From assembly GCA_902802945.1 (NCBI GenBank), contig CADCOC010000077.1, positions 1 to 50,855 on the forward strand: DNA of 50,855 nt. Direction: 5' to 3'. Below are positions 1-8,381 of the stretch, piece after piece (the first letter of the stretch is position 1; each line of letters begins with the position of its first letter). Source of the stretch: an uncultured bacterium. GTDB taxonomy: Bacteria > Verrucomicrobiota > Kiritimatiellia > RFP12 > UBA1067. A program made the position numbers and the translations under genes. Below the pieces are notes generated by a model. The model made no database searches and was not told the DNA's origin. It saw only the letters and a program-made list of their open reading frames with translations.

Positions 1-24
1 TTGCCCGTTGTTTTGCTGCGTCAT
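1..24 (-). CDS. start of an unidentified gene running off the left edge (partial)
   Basis: Reading leftwards from position 24 there is an ATG followed by an open frame encoding MTQQNNGQ before the window ends. An AAAGGAG Shine-Dalgarno lies just upstream and a strong promoter (TTGACA, 16 bp, TAAAAT) about 80 bases further up, so this looks like a genuine gene start. An in-frame ATG at 37-39 would add five residues but has no ribosome binding site. The product cannot be identified from eight codons. Confidence 0.6.
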
Positions 25-53
25 TTGTCTCCTTTCCATGACAAAAAGGAGAC
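22..53 (-). promoter_or_regulatory. hairpin sequestering the ribosome binding site
   Basis: On the minus strand GTCTCCTTT (53-45) and AAAGGAGAC (35-27) form a perfect 9-bp stem around a 9-base loop. The 3' arm is the Shine-Dalgarno of the gene starting at 24, two bases before its ATG. When folded, the ribosome binding site would be hidden, which suggests translational control (thermometer, protein-bound operator or similar). The fold is seen in the sequence; the regulation is inferred. Confidence 0.5.
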
Positions 54-104
54 ATCAAGACTACCTTTTACCGTGTCTCAAATTCGGGGAGTAGTGCAGA
101 CACT

Positions 105-132
105 ATTTTACCCCCCCCTGCGGTTTTGTCAA
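105..132 (-). promoter_or_regulatory. sigma70-type promoter for the gene leaving the left edge
   Basis: A consensus -35 TTGACA (132-127), a 16-bp spacer containing an 8-G run, and -10 TAAAAT (110-105) face leftwards. The predicted leader is about 75 bases and contains the hairpin at 27-53. Confidence 0.6.
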
Positions 133-163
133 TTAGGATTTTTGGAAATTTACATTGCCACAT

Positions 164-345
164 CCGCCGCCAGGAAGGCGGCTTTCCCAGTTAGGCTACA
201 CTGACTGGGAACGCCGCCATCTTGGCGGCGGAGCGGTGGGGCGAGCCGCCCACCCCACTGGGCATCTCGCCCGTTCGGGGTGGCGGGCGTCTCGCCCGCA
301 ACTGGGGCAACGGGTGTCCCGCCCGTTGCGCGCGGGCTACCTGAC
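164..345. repeat. cluster of GC-rich palindromes downstream of a secreted-protein gene
   Basis: Arms 164-191 and 204-231 are inverted copies over 28 bases with three mismatches, around a 12-base loop. Further short palindromes follow, such as GCGGGCG-TCT-CGCCCGC near 282-300 and CAACGGG/CCCGTTG near 308-330. The cluster fills the gap between the gene ending at 337 and the promoter at 105-132, and overlaps the end of that gene. There is no T-tract typical of an intrinsic terminator. It resembles the palindrome cluster at 18974-19091 and is probably a dispersed repeat family. Confidence 0.6.
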
Positions 346-2976
346 GAGAATGATAAATCCCTTCATGAGATACAGTCCGTCGTCCTTTGCAACAAGCGAT
401 CCACTCTGCCCTTCGTCTGCGCGCTTGAACTTCACCGTGTTCGCCGGTTTTGTGGCCCATGTGACAATCGGCGTTTTCGACGGAACCTTGCGGTCGCCGA
501 TTTTCACGTAGATCGTCCGCGCATCGTTCGCGAAGGAACATATATGATCGTCCTGCGAGGCCGCCGTGCTCCACGGCAGGGTGTTACCGCTCAAGTCGAG
601 CGACGAACCGTTCTTCATTTCGATGTTCGGGAATTTCGTCCCGACCGGCTTCAGCGCCCCGTAAACGGAAATCTTGTTGCTGGCACTTGCCGCGCTCGCG
701 CTCGCGCTTGCACCCCAAGTCAGGTTGCTCATGCTGATGTTCGCGAGGTTGAGGCGCGCAATGCTGTTGATGTCGAAGTCGGCGTTCGCGCCGTTGAACG
801 CCGTTTTGTCGAAAACGAGCGTACCAGCGCCAGAAGACGCGAACGTACCGTTTCTGACTGTCAGGTTGTAAAGGTAGAACGACTTGCCGTTAGCTACCGT
901 CACGCCGAGACTGTGTCCGTCGAGGTCAAGGGTATGGGCGTTGTAGCCGCCATTGATGAATCCGAAGTCTGCTGCCGCGTTTATGGCCGAATCCGCAGTG
1001 AGCTGAACCCGCGAAAGCATGCTCCATCCATTGGGGATGTAGCCGCCCAGATTGGCGAGCGTTCCCCCGTCAAGCGTATAGAGGCATGTAGCGGAAGCGT
1101 TCTTGTGTCCGTATGCGTTGAAATTTGTATTTCCCGGGCCATCGACATCAAACACCGCGCCCTTACACACCGTCACGCGGCCATACGTGTCATCGCTCGG
1201 ATAGCAGTTTTTCCACGCCCGCATCGTACCGTTGGAGACGATCGTGCCGCCGGTGTACGTCTGGCCGGTCTTCTCCGCGTTGAGCTTCCCCGCGCCGATC
1301 TTGATGAACGTGAGCGAGCCCGTCAAGGACATCGACGTGTTGACGGCCGTGCCGCTCTCCACGTCCAGCAGCAATCTGCCTCCCTCGGCGGAGGACGTCA
1401 CCGTAAACGGCCTGTTTCCCGTGAACACCGTAGAAGAAATCGTCACGCTCTTTCCGTTGACGTCGATCACCGCATTGCTCACAACGCCGTCGAAGGCCTG
1501 GTGCATGTCGAGGGAATCCACATCGCCGGGCATCGTAAACGAACCTGTCAGCCTGTAGGCCAATGGAGTGACACCCGCGGTCTTTACATACTGGTACTCC
1601 GCATACGAGGAATACCGAACTTCCATCGTGGAAGTCACGCCCCCTTCCCATTCGACGGGATACGCCGTGCCGTTCTCAAGATAGAAGTCCCACTTGTTCT
1701 CCGAGAGGTTCCACATGGCGTACGCGGGCTCCGTCGTGGGCTTGACGTAAATCCCGTCGTCGGCCACGGTCAATCCCATTCCCCGGTCCTCGGCCGAAAC
1801 CCCGTCGCACACAAGCTCGAAATCAACGGTCGTGGACGGCGTACCCCACGAGACGAGCTTGTCGCCGAAATGGATGTCGCGTGAGCCGACGTATATCTTG
1901 ATCTTGGCGTTCGACGCGAACGTACATGTGCGGGCGACGTTGACCTCGCTGACGACGGACCATGCCGCGTTCTTGCCGCTCAGATCGAGCGTCGAGCCGT
2001 TCTGCATCTGAATGCTCGGAAACTTCTGTCCGTTCGGAGTGAACTTCCCGTAAACGGAAAACACGTATGGGACGTTGTTGACAAAGGCGCCCGCGTTCCA
2101 CGTCAGGTTGCTCACGCTGACCGCAGTACCGTGTCCCACACCGCAGTTCACCTCAAGATCGCCGTTAGGCGCGCGGAATGAACCTTTGGTCACATTGACT
2201 GACGCGGGGCCGTTCAGAACGAGCTTACCGTTCGTGAAGCCGAAATTGTACAGATAGCCTGCACTGGGTGTGTTCATGTAGAGCGTGTGCCCGCCGAAAT
2301 CAAGGTTTATCTCGGCGTAACCACCGTTGATGAATCCAAACGCCGCGGTCGCCTCGAAATAAGAGTCGCGCTGCAACTGCAGTTTCGCCACCTGCGACCA
2401 ACCTGTCGGAATGTTTCCGCCGCGATTGGCAAGCGTACCGCCGTCAAGGATGTAGAGGCACACGTCAGAGGCATTACGGTAATCCTGGGCATTGGCACTG
2501 GAACCGTCCACGTCAAACACCGCGCCTTCGCACACCGTCACGCGACCGTATGTCGCATCGCTCGGATAGCAGGTTTTCCACGCACGCATGATACCGTTGG
2601 AGACGATCGTGCCGCCGGTGTACGTCTGGCCGGTCTTCGTGGCGATGAGGCGTCCCGCGCCGGTCTTGACGAGCGTGAGGTTGCCGGAAAGCGCAACCGT
2701 GCTGTTCTGCGAATCGCCGCTGGCAACGTTTACGACAAGCAGTCCGGGCGCGCTCGTATCGGTCGAGGTGTCGGTAATCGTTCCCGACCCGGCAAGGCCG
2801 TTCACGGTAAGCGTATGCCCCGCGAGGTCGAGCGTCACGTCTGAATTGACGGTCAGCGTCTCCGCATACGTCTCATCCGAAGTCAGCTGTCGGCTTGCGC
2901 TTTCAGTCTGGGCATACGACGGCACCGCCGCCGCCACGCATATTGCCGCGAGTGCCATCAGTTTTCTAGCGTTCAT
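337..2976 (-). CDS. secreted protein with autotransporter-associated beta-strand repeats
   Basis: This 879-residue protein has a signal peptide (MNARKLMALAAICVAAAVPSYA) followed by a Gly/Asn/Thr-rich beta-helix-like body. Two related halves (roughly residues 60-420 and 500-865) each hold a motif of the type TGQTYTGGTIVSNG, characteristic of autotransporter-associated beta-strand repeats, and a nearby FGFINGGY. At the DNA level 47 bases are identical between 1227-1273 and 2592-2638, which indicates internal duplication. No C-terminal beta-barrel is evident; the protein ends DDGLYLMKGFIILVR, similar to the end of the next large protein. It is probably a surface or extracellular adhesin-like protein whose substrate is unknown. 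The promoter is at 3012-3040, and AAGGA precedes the ATG. Confidence 0.8.
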   Translation of the reverse strand: MNARKLMALAAICVAAAVPSYAQTESASRQLTSDETYAETLTVNSDVTLDLAGHTLTVNGLAGSGTITDTSTDTSAPGLLVVNVASGDSQNSTVALSGNLTLVKTGAGRLIATKTGQTYTGGTIVSNGIMRAWKTCYPSDATYGRVTVCEGAVFDVDGSSANAQDYRNASDVCLYILDGGTLANRGGNIPTGWSQVAKLQLQRDSYFEATAAFGFINGGYAEINLDFGGHTLYMNTPSAGYLYNFGFTNGKLVLNGPASVNVTKGSFRAPNGDLEVNCGVGHGTAVSVSNLTWNAGAFVNNVPYVFSVYGKFTPNGQKFPSIQMQNGSTLDLSGKNAAWSVVSEVNVARTCTFASNAKIKIYVGSRDIHFGDKLVSWGTPSTTVDFELVCDGVSAEDRGMGLTVADDGIYVKPTTEPAYAMWNLSENKWDFYLENGTAYPVEWEGGVTSTMEVRYSSYAEYQYVKTAGVTPLAYRLTGSFTMPGDVDSLDMHQAFDGVVSNAVIDVNGKSVTISSTVFTGNRPFTVTSSAEGGRLLLDVESGTAVNTSMSLTGSLTFIKIGAGKLNAEKTGQTYTGGTIVSNGTMRAWKNCYPSDDTYGRVTVCKGAVFDVDGPGNTNFNAYGHKNASATCLYTLDGGTLANLGGYIPNGWSMLSRVQLTADSAINAAADFGFINGGYNAHTLDLDGHSLGVTVANGKSFYLYNLTVRNGTFASSGAGTLVFDKTAFNGANADFDINSIARLNLANISMSNLTWGASASASAASASNKISVYGALKPVGTKFPNIEMKNGSSLDLSGNTLPWSTAASQDDHICSFANDARTIYVKIGDRKVPSKTPIVTWATKPANTVKFKRADEGQSGSLVAKDDGLYLMKGFIILVR

Positions 2977-3011
2977 TCTTGGTTTGTCCTTTTTCTTGTT
3001 ATAAAGTCTAT

Positions 3012-3040
3012 ACTTTACATCGATGCCTGAAGCCCGTCAA
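3012..3040 (-). promoter_or_regulatory. promoter of the beta-strand-repeat protein gene
   Basis: -35 TTGACG (3040-3035), 17-bp spacer, -10 TAAAGT (3017-3012), about 35 bases before the start at 2976. It overlaps the tail of the decayed nuclease fragment at 3015-3203. Confidence 0.5.
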
Positions 3041-3203
3041 ATCGCTCCGCCGCGTAATCGACGAGACGGCGCGTCTTCGAGTCGAACGAGAGCCCGATCA
3101 GCCAGATGGGGCGTCCGTCGGCGAGGTAATAATCAGCACGGCGCGATGAAGTCATCGCATCCGTACCGATGACGAACCATTTTGACACATTGTTGAGCAT
3201 CAT
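3015..3203 (-). pseudogene. C-terminal remnant of an AAA-ATPase-like / PD-(D/E)XK nuclease protein
   Basis: The frame encodes about 62 residues including YLADGRPIWLIGLSFDSKTR and VDYAAE. This resembles the C-terminal strand-helix end of the PF09820/PF08011 family, which typically runs YxxDGRxIxxIGVxFSxxTR. No catalytic GRPD or ELK motif is present. A matching N-terminal fragment lies upstream at 3400-3528, so the piece reads as the tail of a gene that lost its middle. Family assignment rests on my recognition of the motif and was not searched. Confidence 0.5.
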
Positions 3204-3225
3204 CGCCTCTCACAATTTTTGAAAT

Positions 3226-3403
3226 TCATTGCTTCTTCACCGAGAGAACATATCGATTCCATTCGTCAATTGCTTCGTCAAATGTCTCGCACCATTTACC
3301 AGCCTTGCTTCCGGGACAAGTATCAACAAAACACCGCATCAGAGGGAAGATATAGGGCTTCTTGTTGCCAACCGTCCTTGATAATCACAAGTCCTCTTGT
3401 CAT
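3226..3403 (-). pseudogene. small ORF broken by a one-base frameshift, unidentified
   Basis: An ATG at 3403 with GGAG upstream starts MTRGLVIIKDG. A one-base shift near 3370 then continues in another frame with KKPYIFPLMRCFVDTCPGSK and ends in VKKQ at 3226. The span is 178 bases, one more than a multiple of three. The ATG overlaps the stop of the fragment at 3400-3528 in an ATGA arrangement. I do not recognise the product; it may be a separate small protein or debris of the decayed gene around it. Confidence 0.35.
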
Positions 3404-3528
3404 GGCAATTCTCCAGAATTGTTAAACATTGCAACCGTCGTCAATGGATTTGCATTGACGAGGTATTTCCTCCTCCACCCCCGCCGTATGGACGGGAAGT
3501 CATGCGTGTCTGTGGCTATCGGTCTCAT
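3400..3528 (-). pseudogene. N-terminal remnant of an AAA-ATPase-like / PD-(D/E)XK protein
   Basis: This 42-residue frame starts MRPIATDTHDFPSIRR, like the PF09820 N-terminus (PIxTDTxDFPxLRxxG, normally followed by YVDKT). The YVDKT box and P-loop are missing and the frame diverges and stops. A TATAAT sits eight bases before the ATG. Together with 3015-3203 it represents a deleted copy of the family found intact at 22792-24501. Confidence 0.45.
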
Positions 3529-3536
3529 CGCCGCAC

Positions 3537-3542
3537 ATTATA
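3537..3542 (-). promoter_or_regulatory. extended -10 promoter giving a near-leaderless transcript
   Basis: TTTTGGTATAAT has a perfect -10 with the TGG extension. The -35 region is poor. Only eight bases separate the -10 from the ATG at 3528, so the transcript would start at or next to the codon. Confidence 0.5.
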
Positions 3543-3622
3543 CCAAAACTCTCATTGGCGTGCGACGGAAACGGGAAGTTTTTCAGACAAGATGGCGAGG
3601 AAGTCCATGTGCCAGTGGTGGG

Positions 3623-6600
3623 CTATCTGACGTAAATGACCAGACCTCTGTGGCGGAGGAGCCACAGACCGTCATCCTTGGGCGAGAGCTTGTATTTGCG
3701 GCCCAATTCACCGTCCGTCACGAACCGGACATCGTTGCCGGGCCTGTTCGTCTCGTCCCACGAGACGACGCGGAGGCCTTCCTTCGACAGCTCCGATACG
3801 GCGCTCGAGGGAATCTTCACCGTCACCGTCGCGCCAGCGTCGAAACGGACGGTCTTGCGCGCCAACTTCTGTTCGTCGGTCGCGGTTTGAACAAATACTA
3901 GCCACGAAGACAGCGGGAACGGAAGCTCCCTGCCTGAAATGTCGAGCGTAGCCCCATTTTGAAGCACGCATCCGAAATAGTAGTTGCCGACAGGCGTGTA
4001 CGTTCCCGAAACGTAGATGCCGTTCATTGCACCGGTACCGTAGTGTTCGTCCCTGTTCGCGGCCTTGAAGTCGCGGACATGCACGGGAACGCCAAAATTG
4101 ATAGCGCAGCCAATGTCGATATCGACCATGCTCCGCCCGGTTATGTCCGCAAAATCATTGAAGAAACCATAGCCTTCCACGCGGAGCTTTCCTTCCACGC
4201 CATCGAGCGACCCGTACCACCGGAAATAAGTTTCCGCCGCTATTGTCACGGTGACGGTGTGTCCGTTGAGGTCAGTTGTCACGCCCGCCGCGCCGATGTC
4301 GATCGCCGCACGCGACTGGTTGATGGCCGAATCCGCCGTGACACGTTCCAGCATCACGACCGGACGGCTTCCGCCGTTGCCCGCGCCGCCCATCACCGTG
4401 CCGCCGTTCAGAATCACGTTGTTGCGATACGCGACGGTGCTCTGCGCGTTGAATACGGCGTTGGAGTTCACCGTGATCTTGCCCGTGCCGAAGGGCGTGA
4501 ACGCGGCATTGTAGGCCGCCGTCGAGAGCGCCGCCTGGATCGTTCCCGCCGCAACTTCGGTGTCGCCGGTATATGTCAGGGCCTTGGACGACGTGAACGT
4601 TCCCGTGCCAATTTTCTTCAACTTGATGTTGCCGCCGATTGCCGTCGTGGCGTTTTCAACCGCCGCGTCTGACTTCAGCGTCAGCAGCGCAATCGTGGCG
4701 TCCACGCTGTTCGTGATTGTCCCGGTCCCGCCGAAACCGGCCACCGTAAGGCCGAGGCCCTTCAGATCGACCGCCGTGCCTTCCGCGAACGTGGTCTTGC
4801 TCATGTTCAGTCCGCTCCAGTCGTTGGTACGTGCGAGGGCGGAGTTCCCGAACGTAACAGTCCTGTAGAGGAGCGTCGTCCCCTCGGAGAGGTCGATGTA
4901 GAGGTTTGGGCCGGAAATCGTGACGTCCGTTTCAAGCGTGGGGAGTGCATCTGCCACTATCTGCCCGGAACGCAGTCTGCAAATCCAGTTCGCGCTGTTC
5001 GATACGTCACCATCGTTCCCGCCGCCAGTCCATTCAGCCGTGGCAATCGCCGTGTCGGTCACGAGGAAGTCGTGGGGCGTTTTCATCGTGTCGTAGTTGG
5101 CCTTGATGCGCGCGGCGGACTCCGCGCCGTCGTACATGCGGATTTCGTCGTAGTAGCCCACCCACGAACGCCCTGTCGTGCCCATGCCGACACGCTGGCC
5201 GATCGTAAACCCGTATGCGTTCAGCGGATTCGCAAGCTGCTCTGCCGTAAGATAGCTCTCCCTCGCCTTGCACGCCAAGATGTCTTCGCTGAACTGGAGA
5301 GCGCCGTTCTCGTACACATAGCCCTTCGTTCCGTCAAACGCGATGGTCAGGTAAACCGGTTTGAAGAGATACGTCTCAGCCAAATCGTGCTGGGCGTAGC
5401 CCTTGGACGTCGTACCGTCGAATGCCGTGAACGCGAGCGTCTTGTGCTGGTTCTCGTTTCCGGTTCTGAAGTCGCCGTTCTGGCGCACTTCCCAGCCGTT
5501 GTCGGCGTTTGCGCCGTTCAGGCCGGTCGAGGAGAAGAAACGCTTGTAGATGCCGTTGAACGCATTCGAGCAGCGGAACCAGCCGCTCAAGGTGAACCGC
5601 GACTCGTCGGTGATGAACTGCTTGTACAGAGGAATCTTCAAAGCGTTGTTCTCGCCGTTCGACTCCGCATTCTGCTTGCCGACGGTGGGGAATCCAGTGA
5701 GGCTGACTTCCGTCTTGACCATCTTCGTCAAATGTCCCGTTTCGGAATAAGGCATGGCGTGGAGGCCGTTGCCGGTGGAGTCCGGCTCGGATTCGCCAAG
5801 CGCGGCCTTGCCCATGTGCCAGACGCCCACGTAGCCGCCGTCGCCGTTGTTCTTCCACACGTTCGCGCGCGACGCGGCGATCTCCGCGGCGTTGGTACGC
5901 TCCGTGCCCCAGTGCATCAAGATGTAGGAGGAAGGCCCGGCTATCACCGGGACACGGACCCAGATGAAGGAATCGCCGGACGGATTCCACGTTTCGATTT
6001 CGTGGGGGAGGACGTTCCCGTCGGCATCGGCGAACCAGAGGTCGGAGCCGTCCTTGACGAAGTAGTCGTCGTAGCTGAAGCCGTAACGCCCTTCGCCCAG
6101 CTTCACAAGTGCTTGGAAGTCCGTCAGCGGTTCATTGCCCGTGTAACCGGCGAACTTGAGCTGCTGTACCTTCGCCGTGCCTGTCGCAGCCGCCGGCATC
6201 GCGAGGAACGTGTTCGGCGTCGCCATCGTGTCGTAGTTCGCCTTCACGCGGTCGGCGGACTCCGCTCCGTCGTACATGCGCACTTCGTCGTAGAAGCCGA
6301 CCCAGCTGTTGCCCGACCCCACCTTGTGGCCGATCATGAAACCGAAGTCGTTGGCAGGATTGGCCAATTGCTCCGCCGTGAGATAGCTCTGCCTCGCCTT
6401 GCATCCCACCGTGTCGTCGGATCCGATCAGGACGCCATTCTGGTAGATCGTCGCAATCCTGTCACTGAACACCACGGTGATGTAAACCGTATTCCAAAGG
6501 TACTTCGCATTAAGCTTATGCGGGGTGTAGTCGCCGAGCGTTGAGCCGTTGTACGTGGATGTCGCCAGCGTCTGGTGCCTGGTGTCGTCGTTGTTGCTCC

Positions 6601-7372
6601 AGCCATCGCCGTTCTGCCGCACTTCCCAGCCGTTGCCCGTATTAACGCCATTCAGCCCTGCCGAGGAGAAAAAACGCTTGTAGTTGCCGTTGTATGGATT
6701 TGAGCCGCGGAACCAGCCGCTCACCGTGAAACGCGACTCATCCGTTATCTTCTGGGAATAGTCAGGCACTTTCAATGCGTTCTTATCTCCGTTGGCATCC
6801 GCATTGGTCCTGCAGGCACCCGTCGGCCAGCCGGCATTCAAGGCACCGGTCATTTTGCTGATGTTGCCCGACTCGGAATACGGCACGGCGTCAAGCCCGT
6901 TCCCCGTGGCGTCAGGTTCGGGATCGGATGCGGCGGAGGTGACGCCCATGTGCCACACGCCCACGTAGCCGCCGCGGCCGTCCTTGTTGTTCTTCCACAC
7001 GTTGGCGGTGGACATCTGCGCGGCAGTCCGCGCCTCGCCCCAGTGCATCGTGATGGACGTGGACTTGCCGGTCAGCTCCGGCACGCGTACCCAGATGTAC
7101 GAGGCGCCGGAGGCGTTCCAGAGGTCGATTTCGTGGGGGATGACGTTCCCCTGCCAGTCGGAGAACCAGATGTCGGAGCCGTCTTTCGCCGCGTAGTCGT
7201 TGTAGCTGAAGCCGTACTGCCCTTCGGTCAGCTTCACCATCGCCTGGAAGTCGGTGAGCGTCGTCGAGCCGGAATAGCCCGAAAACACAAGCCGCTGCTC
7301 CTTCGCCTCCCCGACGCCGGCGACAAGCCCGGCCATCAGCCCGATTACAGCACCTAATTTGAAGCGTTTCAC
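3623..7372 (-). CDS. giant secreted protein: two DUF2341-LamG units plus beta-strand repeat region
   Basis: This 1249-residue protein starts with GTG and a signal peptide ending near GVGEA. Residues ~25-395 and ~400-790 are two copies of one unit: a DUF2341-type domain (FSYNDYAAKDGSDIWF; PHEIDLWNASG; ITMHWG) followed by a LamG/concanavalin-like fold (GWFRGSNPYNG; WVGFYDEVRMYDGAES). The remaining ~460 residues carry autotransporter-associated beta-strand repeat sequence (LKKIGTGTFTSSKALTYTGD). The C-terminus DDGLWLLRHRGLVIYVR parallels the end of the neighbouring secreted protein. LamG and DUF2341 domains usually bind glycans or form surface scaffolds, so attachment to plant or host polysaccharide is a reasonable inference. 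The gene is monocistronic, with its own promoter at 7415-7444. Confidence 0.85.
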   Translation of the reverse strand: MKRFKLGAVIGLMAGLVAGVGEAKEQRLVFSGYSGSTTLTDFQAMVKLTEGQYGFSYNDYAAKDGSDIWFSDWQGNVIPHEIDLWNASGASYIWVRVPELTGKSTSITMHWGEARTAAQMSTANVWKNNKDGRGGYVGVWHMGVTSAASDPEPDATGNGLDAVPYSESGNISKMTGALNAGWPTGACRTNADANGDKNALKVPDYSQKITDESRFTVSGWFRGSNPYNGNYKRFFSSAGLNGVNTGNGWEVRQNGDGWSNNDDTRHQTLATSTYNGSTLGDYTPHKLNAKYLWNTVYITVVFSDRIATIYQNGVLIGSDDTVGCKARQSYLTAEQLANPANDFGFMIGHKVGSGNSWVGFYDEVRMYDGAESADRVKANYDTMATPNTFLAMPAAATGTAKVQQLKFAGYTGNEPLTDFQALVKLGEGRYGFSYDDYFVKDGSDLWFADADGNVLPHEIETWNPSGDSFIWVRVPVIAGPSSYILMHWGTERTNAAEIAASRANVWKNNGDGGYVGVWHMGKAALGESEPDSTGNGLHAMPYSETGHLTKMVKTEVSLTGFPTVGKQNAESNGENNALKIPLYKQFITDESRFTLSGWFRCSNAFNGIYKRFFSSTGLNGANADNGWEVRQNGDFRTGNENQHKTLAFTAFDGTTSKGYAQHDLAETYLFKPVYLTIAFDGTKGYVYENGALQFSEDILACKARESYLTAEQLANPLNAYGFTIGQRVGMGTTGRSWVGYYDEIRMYDGAESAARIKANYDTMKTPHDFLVTDTAIATAEWTGGGNDGDVSNSANWICRLRSGQIVADALPTLETDVTISGPNLYIDLSEGTTLLYRTVTFGNSALARTNDWSGLNMSKTTFAEGTAVDLKGLGLTVAGFGGTGTITNSVDATIALLTLKSDAAVENATTAIGGNIKLKKIGTGTFTSSKALTYTGDTEVAAGTIQAALSTAAYNAAFTPFGTGKITVNSNAVFNAQSTVAYRNNVILNGGTVMGGAGNGGSRPVVMLERVTADSAINQSRAAIDIGAAGVTTDLNGHTVTVTIAAETYFRWYGSLDGVEGKLRVEGYGFFNDFADITGRSMVDIDIGCAINFGVPVHVRDFKAANRDEHYGTGAMNGIYVSGTYTPVGNYYFGCVLQNGATLDISGRELPFPLSSWLVFVQTATDEQKLARKTVRFDAGATVTVKIPSSAVSELSKEGLRVVSWDETNRPGNDVRFVTDGELGRKYKLSPKDDGLWLLRHRGLVIYVR

Positions 7373-7414
7373 GTATGATTTTCCTGTTAACCTAGTTTTT
7401 CCAAATGCGCAACC

Positions 7415-7444
7415 ATTATATCATATTCTTTCATGCCCGCACAA
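7415..7444 (-). promoter_or_regulatory. promoter of the DUF2341-LamG gene
   Basis: -35 TTGTGC (7444-7439), 18-bp spacer, TGA-extended -10 TATAAT (7420-7415), about 42 bases before the GTG at 7372. The remaining intergenic sequence up to 7589 shows no other feature. Confidence 0.65.
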
Positions 7445-7589
7445 ACTCAAAACACGACCATTTCTCGACCCACCCCACGTACGCTTCCCTTATTGAAAAC
7501 GAAGAATATGACCGATTCTCCCCATCCTCCAAAACCCCGAAACTCCCAATAGCGAAAGCAAGAAGGACTACCGCGCGGAGGGCATGAAA

Positions 7590-8381
7590 TCAGAGCTTGA
7601 CCACGAAGGTGGTGCCTACGCCCGGACGCGACGTGCAGGTGACGCTGCCGCCGTAGGACGTGACGATGGCCTTCACCACCGCAAGGCCAAGTCCGTTGCC
7701 GGGCAGCGACCGACTCGCGTCTGAACGCCAGAAACGCTTGAAGAGGTTCGGCTGGTCGGCCTCGGAGATGCCGATGCCGGTATCGGACACCGCCAAGCGC
7801 GCAAGGCCCGTATCCGGCTCCTTCGAAAGCGTCACGCTCACCGTGCCGCCCGCCGGCGTGAACTTCACCGCATTGTCGAGGAGGTTCCCCACGAGCTGCT
7901 GGAGCTTCGCCTTGTGCGCGGAACGGACGATCTCCCCTTCTGGCAGGTCAAGGACAAACGCGACGCGCTTGTCCTCGGCCACGGAGGCGTAGAACTCCGT
8001 CATCTGCCGCACGATGGCCGCGAGGTCCACGTCAGTGCGCGGCGAGCGCTCGATGCGCGCACCGGTCTGGGAGAGGTCGAGCATCGTGTTGATGAGTTCG
8101 AGCATCGACGTGGTCTCCTCCGCCACGCCGGCGGCGAGTTCCTGCGCGGACACCTCGCCCATCGCGGCGAGTTCAGCCTGCGCGTGCATGCGCGCGAGCG
8201 GCGTGCGCAGGTCATGCGCGATGTCGTCGGAAAGGTCGTGCAGCTCCTGCATCGCCTTCGCGTGGCGGCGGCGGATGGACCGGTAGGCGAGAAAGAACGC
8301 GACGAATCCCACGACCGCGCCCAGCACGCCGAATGCGTTGCACACCAGCACCCACGTCAGCGTGTGCTCATTCAAGTACAT
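7590..8381 (-). CDS. sensor histidine kinase lacking a periplasmic sensor domain
   Basis: This 263-residue membrane kinase has one N-terminal hydrophobic segment (~residues 10-33) and then directly the dimerisation domain with DDIAHDLRTPL (phosphoacceptor His56), the N box NLLDNAVKFTPAG, G1 DTGIGI and G2 GNGLGLAVVKAIV. Typical family members are 400-500 residues, with two transmembrane helices around a sensor. This one has no room for a periplasmic or PAS sensor. Its ATG lies inside the end of the response-regulator gene (14-base overlap), so translation is coupled and the two form a cognate pair. Signal detection probably depends on the membrane segment or on a partner, possibly the exported protein encoded first in the operon. 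Confidence 0.9.
   Translation of the reverse strand: MYLNEHTLTWVLVCNAFGVLGAVVGFVAFFLAYRSIRRRHAKAMQELHDLSDDIAHDLRTPLARMHAQAELAAMGEVSAQELAAGVAEETTSMLELINTMLDLSQTGARIERSPRTDVDLAAIVRQMTEFYASVAEDKRVAFVLDLPEGEIVRSAHKAKLQQLVGNLLDNAVKFTPAGGTVSVTLSKEPDTGLARLAVSDTGIGISEADQPNLFKRFWRSDASRSLPGNGLGLAVVKAIVTSYGGSVTCTSRPGVGTTFVVKL

Noticed and set aside
280..1884. Long plus-strand open frame of 534 codons
   Set aside because: It is the antisense shadow of the beta-strand-repeat gene; Arg/Val/His-rich composition, no domain motifs and no ribosome site.
337..7372. Classical type V autotransporters
   Set aside because: Passenger-like repeats are present but no C-terminal 12-strand barrel is visible in either protein.
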